Origin: Mycolicibacillus koreensis
Lineage (GTDB): Bacteria; Actinomycetota; Actinomycetes; Mycobacteriales; Mycobacteriaceae
Assembly: GCF_002104795.1 (NCBI RefSeq)
Contig: NZ_NCXO01000032.1
Location: 1 to 48,678 of the forward strand
Length of the DNA stretch: 48,678 nt
Direction: 5' to 3'
This document shows, in pieces, positions 22,171 to 29,848 of this stretch (position 1 is the stretch's first letter; each line of letters starts with the position of its first letter). The position numbers were made by a program, and so were the translations under genes. The notes beneath the pieces were generated by a model, which was not told the origin of the DNA, made no database searches, and saw only the letters and a program-made list of their open reading frames with translations.

Positions 22171-22391
22171 GCTGGCCGCGTGTCGGTGATCGGGTGCGCT
22201 ACACCATCACCGGTGGTGAAGGGGTGGGCACCGTGACCGAGGTGCGCTCCGCGGTTGCGCGCACACATCCGCACATCTCGAACTTCGACAACTCGCCGCA
22301 CGTGGCGATCGCGGCCGACACCGGCGGCCGGGTCTTCGCTGCGGTCGACGAGATCGTTCCCGAGGAAACCGAACCGACAGTGAGGACGTGA
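22167..22391 (+). CDS. SH3/KOW-like protein, 74 aa (paralogue of 22896)
   Basis: GTG overlapping the upstream TGA. Core VGDRVRYTITGGEGVGTVTEV with a later HVAIAADTGG strand. The product at 22896 has the same order (GDRV, GTVTEVR, AIVAVDRGG), so the two are tandem paralogues separated by a membrane protein gene. Confidence 0.75.
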   Translation: MSWPRVGDRVRYTITGGEGVGTVTEVRSAVARTHPHISNFDNSPHVAIAADTGGRVFAAVDEIVPEETEPTVRT

Positions 22392-22396
22392 CAAAC

Positions 22397-22903
22397 ATGA
22401 CTCCCAATGACATCGCCTGCTTCACCTTCCTCATCAGCAGCTCGTTGATGCTGATCGTGCTGGCAGGTGTCCTGCTGGCCAATACCCCGAGGTTCTACCG
22501 CCACGTTCTCCGCCTGATGCGCGACATGAGTGACGGAACGCTCCGGCTCGGATACAGGCTGTATGGGCTCTCGACGGCCCTGGTGTCTCTGGCCGTGGTG
22601 GTCGCACATATCGCAGCATCACGTGGCTATCCCGTCGTCACTGAACAGTGGATGACGGAGCCGGTAGGAGACGGCGACGGACTCTGGTCGACGATTCTCG
22701 TATTCGGTGCGGTGGCCCGCGTAGTGGTTGGAGCGCTCGCATGGTCCGTGGTTTCGGCGCACATCATCTTCGCCATGAATACGTCGGAGTGGCGTGACCG
22801 CATCTGGTCGCCTATGGTTCGCCGGATTCGTGGGCAAGCAACTGAGTCGCCCGCCGACAGCGGCCCGCCCGAATCCGTTAATGCTCAGGCCGCCGATGCG
22901 TGA
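22397..22903 (+). CDS. Three-helix membrane protein, 168 aa
   Basis: Hydrophobic segments near residues 7-27 (FTFLISSSLMLIVLAGVLL), 53-71 and 103-129 (GAVARVVVGALAWSVV) suggest three membrane spans. ATG 22397 is preferred to GTG 22388 because GAGGA lies 11 bases upstream. The leader contains a reverse TGTCACGTCC copy (22384-22393). Function unknown. Confidence 0.75.
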   Translation: MTPNDIACFTFLISSSLMLIVLAGVLLANTPRFYRHVLRLMRDMSDGTLRLGYRLYGLSTALVSLAVVVAHIAASRGYPVVTEQWMTEPVGDGDGLWSTILVFGAVARVVVGALAWSVVSAHIIFAMNTSEWRDRIWSPMVRRIRGQATESPADSGPPESVNAQAADA

Positions 22904-23102
22904 GCTATCCGCCGGGGACCGCGTCATGTTCACGATGCGCGGTGCGATGTGCCGCGGGACAGTCACCGAGGTGCGCGACGCGGTGCCGGAGACCGACCGC
23001 GTGGTCTGGGCCACGGCGCACAATCCGCACGCAATCGTCGCGGTTGACCGCGGCGGGTCGATCATCGCCGAGCTGTCCGTGCTGGAAAAGGCGGTGGGAT
23101 AG
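22896..23102 (+). CDS. SH3/KOW-like protein, 68 aa
   Basis: ATG lies inside the last codons of the membrane protein gene. Begins MRELSAGDRVMFTMRG; GTVTEVRDAVPETDRV closely parallels the 22167 product. Confidence 0.75.
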   Translation: MRELSAGDRVMFTMRGAMCRGTVTEVRDAVPETDRVVWATAHNPHAIVAVDRGGSIIAELSVLEKAVG

Positions 23103-23105
23103 GCC

Positions 23106-23330
23106 ATGTCGAAAGTGGGCGCGTACGCGCACTTTGCCCCGAAAGGCAGCACCACGCCGGAGGTGCTGGCCGCGGCCGGTCGCGTGAAGGTGACTCGTGA
23201 ACTCGGTGACGGCGAACGCGACCTCGCCGAGGTGGGGCAGATGTTCGAGGTTGAGCACACCGGCACCGGCACCGGAACCGGGGCGTGCGCGCACGCGTTC
23301 CCCGACGAATTGGACTGGGAGGGCGGCTGA
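23106..23330 (+). CDS. Hypothetical protein, 74 aa
   Basis: Begins MSKVGAYAHFAPKGS, 3 bases after the previous stop. Contains a Thr-Gly repeat (HTGTGTGTGACAHA). Unrecognised. Confidence 0.65.
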   Translation: MSKVGAYAHFAPKGSTTPEVLAAAGRVKVTRELGDGERDLAEVGQMFEVEHTGTGTGTGACAHAFPDELDWEGG

Positions 23331-23370
23331 TGCGGACGCTCAACCGACTCCCCGACAGGAAGGAAACGCC

Positions 23371-23433
23371 ATGGGTGAATGGCTGGTGACCGCTGAGGCG
23401 GACAGCGCGGAGCTGATCGAGGTGGCAGTCTGA
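23371..23433 (+). CDS. Very small peptide, 20 aa
   Basis: AGGAAGGA precedes the ATG; the peptide reads MGEWLVTAEADSAELIEVAV and its TGA overlaps the next ATG. Could be a real micropeptide or a leader that couples translation of the next gene. Confidence 0.45.
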   Translation: MGEWLVTAEADSAELIEVAV

Positions 23434-23732
23434 TGGCAAGCACGCGCGCACTCGGCTTCGCGTATCTCGTCGTGGCGGCCCCGGACGGATCGAGGCTTAC
23501 CGACTCCGCGGTTCTTGCGGCGATCAACGCGGCGGCCGCCAGCCGCGGGATTCAGATCACGCCGGAAGGCTCCGACGCGCTGGACGCGGCCCGCGACATC
23601 ATCGTGGCCGACGCGGTTTCCGCCGCCGGTGGGGGCGGCCATGCGATCGTCGGCGACACGCTGTATGTGGCGGCCCCCGGAATCTCGATCGACGACCTGA
23701 TCACCGAGGCTCGAAACGGGGAGCTGTTCTGA
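23433..23732 (+). CDS. Hypothetical protein, 99 aa
   Basis: Begins MASTRALGFAYLVVAAPDG. Alternating helix and strand; the Gly-rich AAGGGGHAIVGD loop is not a P-loop. Coupled at both ends. Confidence 0.7.
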   Translation: MASTRALGFAYLVVAAPDGSRLTDSAVLAAINAAAASRGIQITPEGSDALDAARDIIVADAVSAAGGGGHAIVGDTLYVAAPGISIDDLITEARNGELF

Positions 23733-23980
23733 TGGCCGATTTCGCGACGTGGCTCGACACGTTCATCGGCGAGAAGGGGCTGGACCTCGACCACCGGTTC
23801 GACGTGGAAGGTCCGCAGTGGGGCTGGAACTCGATCCCGTTGGGATCGGTGGTCGATGTGGCCAAGCAGTGCAGCACCGCCGAGCAGGACAAGATCAAGG
23901 ACACGCTGGTGGCCATCGACTTCCGCAACGGCGACGCCATGCACTTCTTCGCGCACCTGGCGGCGGAGATGGCCCGGTGA
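23732..23980 (+). CDS. Hypothetical protein, 82 aa
   Basis: Begins MADFATWLDTFIGEKGLDLD; mainly helical with an aromatic C-terminus (AMHFFAHLAAEMAR). Overlaps the next gene by GTGA. Resembles small phage proteins of unknown role. Confidence 0.75.
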   Translation: MADFATWLDTFIGEKGLDLDHRFDVEGPQWGWNSIPLGSVVDVAKQCSTAEQDKIKDTLVAIDFRNGDAMHFFAHLAAEMAR

Positions 23981-24210
23981 GCTACTTCCGGCGCGGTGAC
24001 CTGGTGGAGTTGCGCTACGACGCCGACCGCGGGTTTCGCCACCTGTTCGAGGTCAGCTCGGTGTCCAGCGACGGAACCCTGTGGCTCATCCAGCGCGGCG
24101 ACGCGGGACTGTCGAATGTGCGGTGCCGGGTTTCTGCTGACGAGGCCGACACTGCGGTGATGAGCGCGAGGCCGGAGACGGTGGCGACGTATCGCCCCGC
24201 GGCGATGTGA
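23977..24210 (+). CDS. SH3/KOW-like protein, 77 aa
   Basis: GTG start overlapping TGA. Begins VSYFRRGDLVELRYDAD with FRHLFEVSSV and GTLWLIQRG strands, the same G-D-x-V barrel layout as 5903, 7128, 22167 and 22896. Confidence 0.7.
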   Translation: MSYFRRGDLVELRYDADRGFRHLFEVSSVSSDGTLWLIQRGDAGLSNVRCRVSADEADTAVMSARPETVATYRPAAM

Positions 24211-24302
24211 AGCGCTGCTGCTGCTGCTGCGCAGCCTGAAAGCATCTCTCGGCGTGTCGCGCTACTCGGGGCGGGATTGCCTGGGCGGTCGACGATGCTT
24301 GG

Positions 24303-24414
24303 TGTGCGAGGTTCCGCGTGAAAAGCCGGTTTTCGTGCCATCTTCCGGCAAAGGCTCCTCCATGACGCCGACCGATACAGCGGCCGAGAGGTGACCTGCG
24401 CGGAACCTCGCACA
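24303..24414. repeat. 112-bp structure bounded by 16-bp inverted repeats
   Basis: TGTGCGAGGTTCCGCG (24303-24318) is the exact reverse complement of CGCGGAACCTCGCACA (24399-24414). Inside are GAAAAGCCGGTTTTC (near-palindrome) and CTTCCGG/CCGG elements. No gene is present. A small non-autonomous element, a structured RNA or a DNA site for replication or transfer are all possible. Confidence 0.7.
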
Positions 24415-24447
24415 TCATGCGCGGCCCCGATCATAGGAGCGCGCGAT

Positions 24448-24669
24448 ATGCGGTTCCATCTGCCCGCGGACTCCTCGATTTCCCATGCCCAGTTAGAGCG
24501 GCTGGTGGCGGCTGTCGAAGCGGAGTTGACATCCTCTCCCGCCTAAAGGCGGGAGATTCCTACGCAGCCGCGACATTGCTGTCGGGGTCTGTCCGATCCG
24601 GTGGCGGTCGACATCCTCTCCAGCTCCGTCGACGAGGAGGACAGGGTCGAAGTCGGCGACGGGGCCTGA
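24448..24669 (+). pseudogene. Small gene interrupted by an IS right-end remnant
   Basis: TAGGAGC precedes ATG 24448. Reads MRFHLPADSSISHAQLERLV to AVEAE at 24525, then enters the IS end, whose TAA (24544-24546) stops it. The same frame resumes as LSDPVAVDILSSSVDEED and ends at 24669. So the insertion is a multiple of three but carries a stop. Original length about 50 residues. Confidence 0.6.
24526..24594 (-). mobile_element. Right-end remnant of a TnpB element
   Basis: TTGACATCCTCTCCCGCC-TAAA-GGCGGGAGATTCC is a classic IS200/IS605-type right end in reverse orientation. On the minus strand it is preceded by a frame ending DSNVAAA and TAG, like the last codons of a tnpB gene. GACATCCTCTCC recurs at 24610-24621 in the host gene. 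The exact inner boundary is uncertain. Confidence 0.65.
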
Positions 24670-24787
24670 CCGTCGGGGAGGTTGTCACGTCCCCCGTCCG
24701 CTGCCCGCCGCGCCGCGTCCGGTGTCCGCACCGCCGGTGTCGGATGCTCGACGGCACAGCCAGACCCGACCGAAAGGACCGGCCACC

Positions 24788-24988
24788 GTGGAGGTCACGC
24801 GAGTTTCCCGCATCACCGGGGTGACGCACACGCTCGATCTGCCGATCACCGAGGAGCAGATGCGCGCCTATGAGCGCGGCGCGTTAATCCAGCAGGCCAT
24901 GCCGGACCTGGCACCTGGGTTGCGGGAGTTCATCGCCACCGGCATCACCCCGCAGGAGTGGGATCAGTTCGTCGGGGCCGAGGACTGA
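24788..24988 (+). CDS. Hypothetical protein, 66 aa
   Basis: GTG with GAAAGGA upstream. Begins VEVTRVSRITGVTHTLDLPI; the EEQMRAYERGALIQQAMPDL stretch and the D-Q-F-V ending resemble a small phage protein found next to nucleotide or helicase genes. Stop overlaps the next ATG. Confidence 0.75.
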   Translation: MEVTRVSRITGVTHTLDLPITEEQMRAYERGALIQQAMPDLAPGLREFIATGITPQEWDQFVGAED

Positions 24989-25284
24989 TGGCGGCGGGGC
25001 GCTGGCAGCGACCGGCACCGTCGCGCACCCGCGAGAAGCTGCTGGAGGCCGAAGGCCGCCGCGACTACGAGTCGGCGGCGCTGCTGGCCATCGCCTGCTG
25101 CGACCAGCTGGAGGCCGCCGACGCCAGCTACGGGCTGCACGCCGTGCTGATGCAGCAGGCCCAGGTCTACGCCACGTTGTGCCTGGCCACCGCCACCGAG
25201 GCGGCAGCCGAGCAGTGCAAGCAGCAGGGCCAGGAGCCGCAGGAGCCGCAGACACAGCAGCGCCCGCAGCCGCCACTTCGGTAG
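24988..25284 (+). CDS. Hypothetical helical protein, 98 aa
   Basis: Begins MAAGRWQRPAPSRTREK; helical, with a Gln/Pro-rich tail. Ends inside the terminator stem that separates it from the convergent rIIB gene. Confidence 0.7.
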   Translation: MAAGRWQRPAPSRTREKLLEAEGRRDYESAALLAIACCDQLEAADASYGLHAVLMQQAQVYATLCLATATEAAAEQCKQQGQEPQEPQTQQRPQPPLR

Positions 25285-25299
25285 CGGCTGCGGGCGCTG
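25258..25299. terminator. Bidirectional terminator-like hairpin
   Basis: CAGCGCCCGCAGCCGC (25258-25273) pairs perfectly over 16 bp with GCGGCTGCGGGCGCTG (25284-25299) around a 10-base loop, between two convergent genes. Confidence 0.7.
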
Positions 25300-25308
25300 T
25301 GTCGGCGA

Positions 25309-26400
25309 CTAGATGGTCACGGACGCTGCCCGGTCGTCCCACCCATCATCGTCGCCCGCATACGTGGCCTTGGCGTACTCGCCGAACTCCGAGTTCTCGC
25401 GCTCGTCGTCCTCGTCGTCCTCATCCTCGTCGTCGTCGAGGTCGTCATCGTCGTCGTCGAGGTCGAGGTCGTCATCGTCGTCGAGGTCGTCATCGTCGTC
25501 GAGGTCGTCGATGTCGTAGCTGTAGTCGCACCCTGCGAGGGCGGGAGCCTGGTTCTCCTCGCGGCCGTAGTATTCCTCGGCCGCGTCGAAGTCCGGCACG
25601 GTGCGGATGTTATCGACCACGGTCTCGCTGATCTGCTCGCCGTCGTGCTGCGCGGCCACGTACAGGCGGCACACCCGCATCTTCTGCGCTCCGCTGCACC
25701 GCGGCACCGAGACCACGTCGGCGGGGTCGACCAGCACCACCAGCATCTTCTCGGAGAAGTTCTCCGCGTAGTTGTAGGTGCCGACGTGCAGGCCGACCGA
25801 GCACGCGGAGTCGCGGTTGTCGTCGACCAGCTCCCGCGGCATCGACACCCACGCGCCCAGCGGGTAGGGAATGTGTCCGGTGATGGTTTCGCTGCGGCCG
25901 CCCTGGTACGCCACGGTGACCGGCTCACGGCCGCCGTTGGACGACCGCCCGTCGCTGCGCACCGACTTGTAGCCCACGATCATCCCGTCAGTGGTGATCG
26001 TGAACCCACCGGCCTTGAGCCAGCCGAACAGCTGTGAGCGGGAAGCCTGCGACGGGTTGTTCTCCAGCCGCTGCAGGAAGCGGCCCAGCGGGGCCATGTC
26101 GGCGTTCTCACGCGCCACCCGCAGGGCCGAGGCAAGGATGATCTCCTCGACGGGGTCGCCGTGCTCGATGCGGTAGGCGCTGCCTTCGTCGCCGTCGACC
26201 GCGGCCACGGCGTCGGCGGCGGCGGATTTCACCGGTACCCGGATTCCGTCGATCATCGCGCGCAGCTCGTCGAAGTCCTCGCCGCGCTCATCGAGCAGGT
26301 ACCGGCGCACCGCGGTGTAGGTGGGGTCAGATGCTGAGACGATCAGAGTCTCGTCGCCGGAGCGGACGATGATCGAGTTGTCGTCGATGAGTGAGTGCAT
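25309..26400 (-). CDS. rIIB-like protein
   Basis: A 363-aa protein. The middle matches the phage rIIB family: GRFLQRLENNPSQASRSQLF, then ITTDGMIVGYKSVRSDG, then CSVGLHVGTYNYAENF, then DVVSVPRC and KMRVCRLYV. In T4, rIIA and rIIB together protect against phage exclusion and control lysis timing; the biochemical activity is still unclear. The C-terminus is an extreme acidic tract (about 40 Asp/Glu in 60 residues), perhaps a DNA mimic or flexible linker. ATG 26400 has GAAAGG 11 bases upstream and the shared promoter-operator at 26446. An rIIA homologue at 30288 has the same promoter type. Confidence 0.85.
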   Translation of the reverse strand: MHSLIDDNSIIVRSGDETLIVSASDPTYTAVRRYLLDERGEDFDELRAMIDGIRVPVKSAAADAVAAVDGDEGSAYRIEHGDPVEEIILASALRVARENADMAPLGRFLQRLENNPSQASRSQLFGWLKAGGFTITTDGMIVGYKSVRSDGRSSNGGREPVTVAYQGGRSETITGHIPYPLGAWVSMPRELVDDNRDSACSVGLHVGTYNYAENFSEKMLVVLVDPADVVSVPRCSGAQKMRVCRLYVAAQHDGEQISETVVDNIRTVPDFDAAEEYYGREENQAPALAGCDYSYDIDDLDDDDDLDDDDDLDLDDDDDDLDDDEDEDDEDDERENSEFGEYAKATYAGDDDGWDDRAASVTI

Positions 26401-26445
26401 GGCTGCGGTGACCTTTCGTTGTGGTGGCGGTGGGGCCGTCGGAAC

Positions 26446-26462
26446 GTCTCTAAAACAGAGAC
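26446..26462 (-). promoter_or_regulatory. GTCTC-N7-GAGAC promoter-operator (rIIB-like)
   Basis: In gene direction: TTGCTT, 16 bases including GTGTCAG, then TTAGTCTCTGTTTTAGAGAC. The -10 overlaps the left arm. Confidence 0.8.
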
Positions 26463-26544
26463 TAACAAAGGGGTCTGACACAAGCAACGTGACCGAACCC
26501 ACGCAACCTCAGCGGGAACGTCGCGCAAACGGTGGTGTGGCGGT

Positions 26545-26655
26545 TCACTCATCATCATCATCATCGGGCTCCATCTCGCAGGTGTCGACCAGCGCAGTCA
26601 TCTGGAACAACGCGGCATGGGTGCGGCAGGGCAGCACTTGCGTACCTGTGCCCAC
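26545..26655 (-). CDS. Small acidic peptide, 36 aa
   Basis: Frame from GTG 26655 reads VGTGTQVLPCRTHAALFQMT, then ALVDTCEMEPDDDDDE and TGA. The codon pattern and acidic tail look real; the start is uncertain (an internal ATG gives 18 residues). Last in the 27268-26545 unit. Confidence 0.4.
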   Translation of the reverse strand: MGTGTQVLPCRTHAALFQMTALVDTCEMEPDDDDDE

Positions 26656-26721
26656 CGTTGGGGTTGCACCCGCCGGAGGGCAAAGAGCCCTCGCGACACA
26701 CTCCGACCGTTGGGCCTCTCA

Positions 26722-27051
26722 TCACCCGTGCCTCCCTGGAACGGCGGCGATCGACCCGCCGAGAGCGGCGTACCCGGCGATGTCCACCCAAGAGTCGTCG
26801 TGATTCGGGGTGTGGGCCAGCCGGGAGAGCTTCACCACGATCATGCACTGCGCGAACTGCTCGGCGCTGATTTCAATGCCAAGAATCTGCTCCCACATCT
26901 TTGCGGTCCGGGTGAAGTCGTCGATCGCCTCGCCGTAGTCCTCGTTGCGGTCGCGGGTGATGAGTTTCTTTGCGGTGTCGAGGATGTCGGCTGCTTCGCG
27001 TTGGGGCATTGTCTCGTCGGTGATCGTGGTCATTTCCTCATCCCTGTCCAT
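26722..27051 (-). CDS. DUF6378-like phage protein
   Basis: A 109-aa helical protein; RNEDYGEAIDDFTRTAKMWE, then AQCMIVVKLSRLAHTPNHDD and SWVDIAGYAALGG follow the consensus of a family common in actinophages and plasmids (DUF6378, MazG-like context). Function in the family is not established. Start at ATG 27051 or 27033; the former sits 1 base after the previous stop. Confidence 0.8.
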   Translation of the reverse strand: MDRDEEMTTITDETMPQREAADILDTAKKLITRDRNEDYGEAIDDFTRTAKMWEQILGIEISAEQFAQCMIVVKLSRLAHTPNHDDSWVDIAGYAALGGSIAAVPGRHG

Positions 27052-27052
27052 G

Positions 27053-27268
27053 TCAGTGACCGAGCATCCTGACGTTTATCTCGTGCTGCTCCACCTCGGC
27101 GCGGAGGCGTTCGATTTCGGCGGCCATCTCGGACACCAGCTCGGGCGCGTTCCGGTAGGCGTCCTCGGCGGCGACCATCCCGGTGTGCACTTCGATGGTC
27201 ACGCCGGGGGTGGCGGCCCACAGTTCAATCGACGCCCTTGCCCGGTCGATAATGTCGTCACTCGCCAT
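27053..27268 (-). CDS. Hypothetical coiled-coil-like protein, 71 aa
   Basis: GGAGGAG lies 9 bases before ATG 27268. Begins MASDDIIDRARASIELWAAT; the end EMAAEIERLRAEVEQHEIN is a likely short coiled coil. First gene of the unit driven by the 27290 promoter-operator. Confidence 0.75.
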   Translation of the reverse strand: MASDDIIDRARASIELWAATPGVTIEVHTGMVAAEDAYRNAPELVSEMAAEIERLRAEVEQHEINVRMLGH

Positions 27269-27289
27269 CCGGCTACGCTCCTCCATGAT

Positions 27290-27306
27290 GTCTCCAAAAC
27301 AGAGAC
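27290..27306 (-). promoter_or_regulatory. GTCTC-N7-GAGAC promoter-operator (27268 operon)
   Basis: In gene direction TATAGTCTCTGTTTTGGAGAC, with TTGCGT upstream as -35. The start codon is 22 bases beyond the repeat. Confidence 0.8.
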
Positions 27307-27382
27307 TATAGTGGGTTGCATCTCCACGCAACCATCACCGGCGGCGCGTTTCGGCATCAGGCGCGACCGTCGCGGCCGCCGC

Positions 27383-27595
27383 TCAGACGCCACGCTCGCC
27401 ACGGTGCGGACGTTTCCGCCACGCAGCGCCGTGCTCGATGAAATAGCGTGTCCGCCTCTCGCGCGGCCACCAGGGTCGCGGCGGGCCGAACGGGTGGGTG
27501 AACCCCCACCGGAACGCCGGATCGTCCCAGCTGCTCAACACCTCATGCACCAATAAGCCCAGCACGAAGCAGGCGGCGCAGATGCCGACGCTCAT
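27383..27595 (-). CDS. Small membrane-anchored protein, 70 aa
   Basis: Begins MSVGICAACFVLGLLVHEVL, a single N-terminal membrane segment, followed by a Trp/Arg-rich cytoplasmic part (PPRPWWPRERRTRYF). ATG overlaps the upstream TGA. Last of the 30235-27383 string. Confidence 0.7.
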   Translation of the reverse strand: MSVGICAACFVLGLLVHEVLSSWDDPAFRWGFTHPFGPPRPWWPRERRTRYFIEHGAAWRKRPHRGERGV

Positions 27596-27960
27596 CTCTG
27601 TTCCTTCCAGTCGGTGGCGTAGCGAATCTGCCGGGTAGCGGGGCGGTGGATAAGCCTGGTCTCACCGCCGGGCCAAGACGTCGCGATGCCGCCGTACCCG
27701 TCTTCCAGCACGCGCAGCTCCGGGCGCAGCCCCAGTTCCTCCGCGTGCTCAGCGAGATGCTCACGCAGGTAGGAGACCAAGCAGTGCGCGGCGTAGTGGA
27801 GCTGGTGAGCGGGATCGGAGGGGAACTGTCCGCGCAGGATGCCTGCGATATCGGCCGCCAGGTCACCGTCCACGGGCGACCCCGCGACGGGCAACTGTAG
27901 GGCGGGAAGCTCAGAGGGCCGCACACTGTCACGTCCTCGGGTTTCCGCTCCGCTGCTCAT
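27592..27960 (-). CDS. Hypothetical protein, 122 aa
   Basis: Begins MSSGAETRGRDSVRPSELP; the middle HYAAHCLVSYLREHLAEHAEE is a His-rich helix, similar in layout to the product of 30035 (CQLAADMILDHIRDHLMVYA), suggesting distant paralogues. Coupled at both ends by ATGA. Contains a TGTCACGTCC copy near its start. Confidence 0.75.
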   Translation of the reverse strand: MSSGAETRGRDSVRPSELPALQLPVAGSPVDGDLAADIAGILRGQFPSDPAHQLHYAAHCLVSYLREHLAEHAEELGLRPELRVLEDGYGGIATSWPGGETRLIHRPATRQIRYATDWKEQR

Positions 27961-28127
27961 CGCCCGGCCCTCCAGACCGCGTCGAAAGCGGGGATGAACT
28001 CCTCAGCCAGTTCGGCGTCGACCTCCCGAGCGATACCCAGCTCATAGAGCAGGCCGGGATCGTTGGTGTCGATGTAGGCCGCCATCTCCGCACGCTGGGC
28101 GGCGGTAGGCCGGACTGGATCGTTCAT
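27957..28127 (-). CDS. Hypothetical protein, 56 aa
   Basis: Begins MNDPVRPTAAQRAEMAAYID; helical, acidic. ATGA overlaps on both sides fix its start and stop. Confidence 0.7.
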   Translation of the reverse strand: MNDPVRPTAAQRAEMAAYIDTNDPGLLYELGIAREVDAELAEEFIPAFDAVWRAGR

Positions 28128-28693
28128 CGGGGCACCCCCGCCGCCTTGGGTTTGGAGGTGTGATGCCAGCGCCCGCAGGGGCACTTGTAACAGCGCACCG
28201 GGGCCTTCTTGCCGCGAAACGTCCGCCAGAACCGCTCCAGGCCCTTCTCAGCGGAGCGACGGCTGTTGAACCCGACTTTCCCCGGTGTGGGGCACCGCCG
28301 GGCTCGCTTGCCAGCTGCGGTGGCCTGTTCGGCGGGCGGGCAGGCGTCGAGGTGGCGGCCCCATGCGGCGACCACCTGGTCGGCCTTCTTCTCGGTGATG
28401 CGGAACCCCTCGCAGGAGCAAGCCACGGTGATGCGTCCGCCTGCCGCGACCACCACCGCGTGATGCCCGTCGCGGTGCCGACCGGCCACCCGCTTGTCCA
28501 CGTCGGCGATCTTGTCCACGTGCTCGCGGCCGACCCTGGCCGCCGTGTCGGGATGGATGACATCGAGCGCGCTCCATCCGCAGGTGCATCGGGCGTAGAA
28601 CCTGTCGGCCGCGAAATTCTCGCGGACCTCGATGTGATGGTCGGCCGCGGCGATCCCGAGCCCGGACACGGTGTGCACAGCGGTGTCCGTCAT
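28124..28693 (-). CDS. Cys-cluster (zinc-binding-like) protein, 189 aa
   Basis: Three cysteine groups: YARCTCGWS, VACSCEGFRITEKKAD and RCYKCPCGRWHHTSKPK, the last like a zinc ribbon common in phage and plasmid proteins. A basic middle (KRARRCPTPGK) would suit nucleic-acid binding. Start MTDTAVHTVSG overlaps the upstream stop. Confidence 0.75.
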   Translation of the reverse strand: MTDTAVHTVSGLGIAAADHHIEVRENFAADRFYARCTCGWSALDVIHPDTAARVGREHVDKIADVDKRVAGRHRDGHHAVVVAAGGRITVACSCEGFRITEKKADQVVAAWGRHLDACPPAEQATAAGKRARRCPTPGKVGFNSRRSAEKGLERFWRTFRGKKAPVRCYKCPCGRWHHTSKPKAAGVPR

Positions 28694-29052
28694 GCCGAAA
28701 CCACCGCGAACTCGGCCCGAGACAGGCACACCCGCCGTCCCCGCGGCAGCTTGATGCAGTACACCTGGCCTCCCGGTGTGGGGAAGATCGCCGTGATGCG
28801 TCCTTGGCGGTCCTCGCCGGTGACTGCGAGGTCGCCCACGACCGGCTCGACGTGCGGGTCATCGAGGCGGTGCAACGCTGCCTCGGCGCACGCGGCCTTC
28901 GCTTCGGCAAGCAGCGGCCAGCCGGTCTCTGGCCGCCAGCCCGGACCCGCGGCGTGCCAGCCGCCGGAGGGCGACCGGGACACCGTGTATGGACCGGCGG
29001 TGTAGCGGCCCGGCTCCGGCCTGGTCCACCGCATCGTCGTCGTCGTGCCCAT
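28690..29052 (-). CDS. Hypothetical protein, 120 aa
   Basis: Begins MGTTTTMRWTRPEPGRYTAG; beta-rich N-terminus, helix AEAKAACAEAALHRLDD, then strands ending RVCLSRAEFAVVSA. Overlaps both neighbours. Confidence 0.75.
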   Translation of the reverse strand: MGTTTTMRWTRPEPGRYTAGPYTVSRSPSGGWHAAGPGWRPETGWPLLAEAKAACAEAALHRLDDPHVEPVVGDLAVTGEDRQGRITAIFPTPGGQVYCIKLPRGRRVCLSRAEFAVVSA

Positions 29053-29408
29053 CAGATTTCCTCCTCGTCGAAACGCGTCCACTGGCCACCGCGGTGCTCG
29101 TAGATGCCGGGCACAAGGCCGCTGGTGTCGGCCTGGTGTGAGCCGGTGCTTCCCGCACCGCGGCTGATTCCAGCTCGATCGGCGATGGCCCAGGCGGCGG
29201 GCCAACTTCCGACGTACTCATCGGGCGGGGTGAAGATGCAGCCGCGCGGACTGTGGGGCCAGTCCCGCTCTGTAAGGCTCGGGTGGCGCACGTCGATGCT
29301 CACCGCGGTGACGCCCAGTTCTGTGGCGACCTCCAGCAGCTGCGCGGTGCGCTTCGGCTTCTCGGCGTGCTCGATCGCGGCTTCGACGACTTCGGTGTAC
29401 TCGGTCAC
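29052..29408 (-). CDS. Hypothetical protein, 118 aa
   Basis: GTG 29408 overlaps the upstream TGA, matching its neighbours; an ATG 18 bases earlier is possible. Begins VTEYTEVVEAAIEHAEK; helical start, then VSIDVRHPSLTERDWP. Unrecognised. Confidence 0.7.
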   Translation of the reverse strand: MTEYTEVVEAAIEHAEKPKRTAQLLEVATELGVTAVSIDVRHPSLTERDWPHSPRGCIFTPPDEYVGSWPAAWAIADRAGISRGAGSTGSHQADTSGLVPGIYEHRGGQWTRFDEEEI

Positions 29409-29848
29409 GGCGTCACCCGATTCCATGCCCGCACGAGAGCGCGGCGTACTACTGCGGGGTCACCGGCCACGCGATCGCCGAGTTCGGCCAGGAACGATGT
29501 CAGAGCGCGCGTCAACTCGTCGTGCATCTGCTGACGTCCTTCGGCTACGCCCTCTTGGTGCCCATCGTCGCGGCCTTCGGCCTTGCCGTCGGCGAAGCCT
29601 TCGTCGTAGCCGTTCTGGCGGCCCTCCGCTTCGGCCTCAGCGGCAGCCGCCTCGATGACGGCCTCGATGTCGCGGGGCTTGCCGGGATCGGCCCATCCGA
29701 ACGGGAACGTCGGACAGCGGTAGGTTCCCGACGAGGTGTGAATCCATCCGCGCTTGCCATCGTGGCTGTGAATGGGGCGCTCGCACGCCACACACGACGA
29801 ATGCACGTCCGATGCTTCGGTGTGGATGAGGAAAGCAACCTCACTCAT
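29405..29848 (-). CDS. Protein with Cys pair and Glu-Gly repeat, 147 aa
   Basis: Begins MSEVAFLIHTEASDVHSSC; CVACERPI plus HSHDGKRGW suggests a small metal site. Residues 75-110 contain repeated EGR/DGK units (YDEGFADGKAEGRDDGHQEG), likely a long helix or repeat linker. C-terminal helix resembles an oligomerisation tail. Confidence 0.7.
   Translation of the reverse strand: MSEVAFLIHTEASDVHSSCVACERPIHSHDGKRGWIHTSSGTYRCPTFPFGWADPGKPRDIEAVIEAAAAEAEAEGRQNGYDEGFADGKAEGRDDGHQEGVAEGRQQMHDELTRALTSFLAELGDRVAGDPAVVRRALVRAWNRVTP

Noticed and set aside
24212..24233. CTG trinucleotide run as a functional repeat
   Set aside because: Only a few units and no other evidence.
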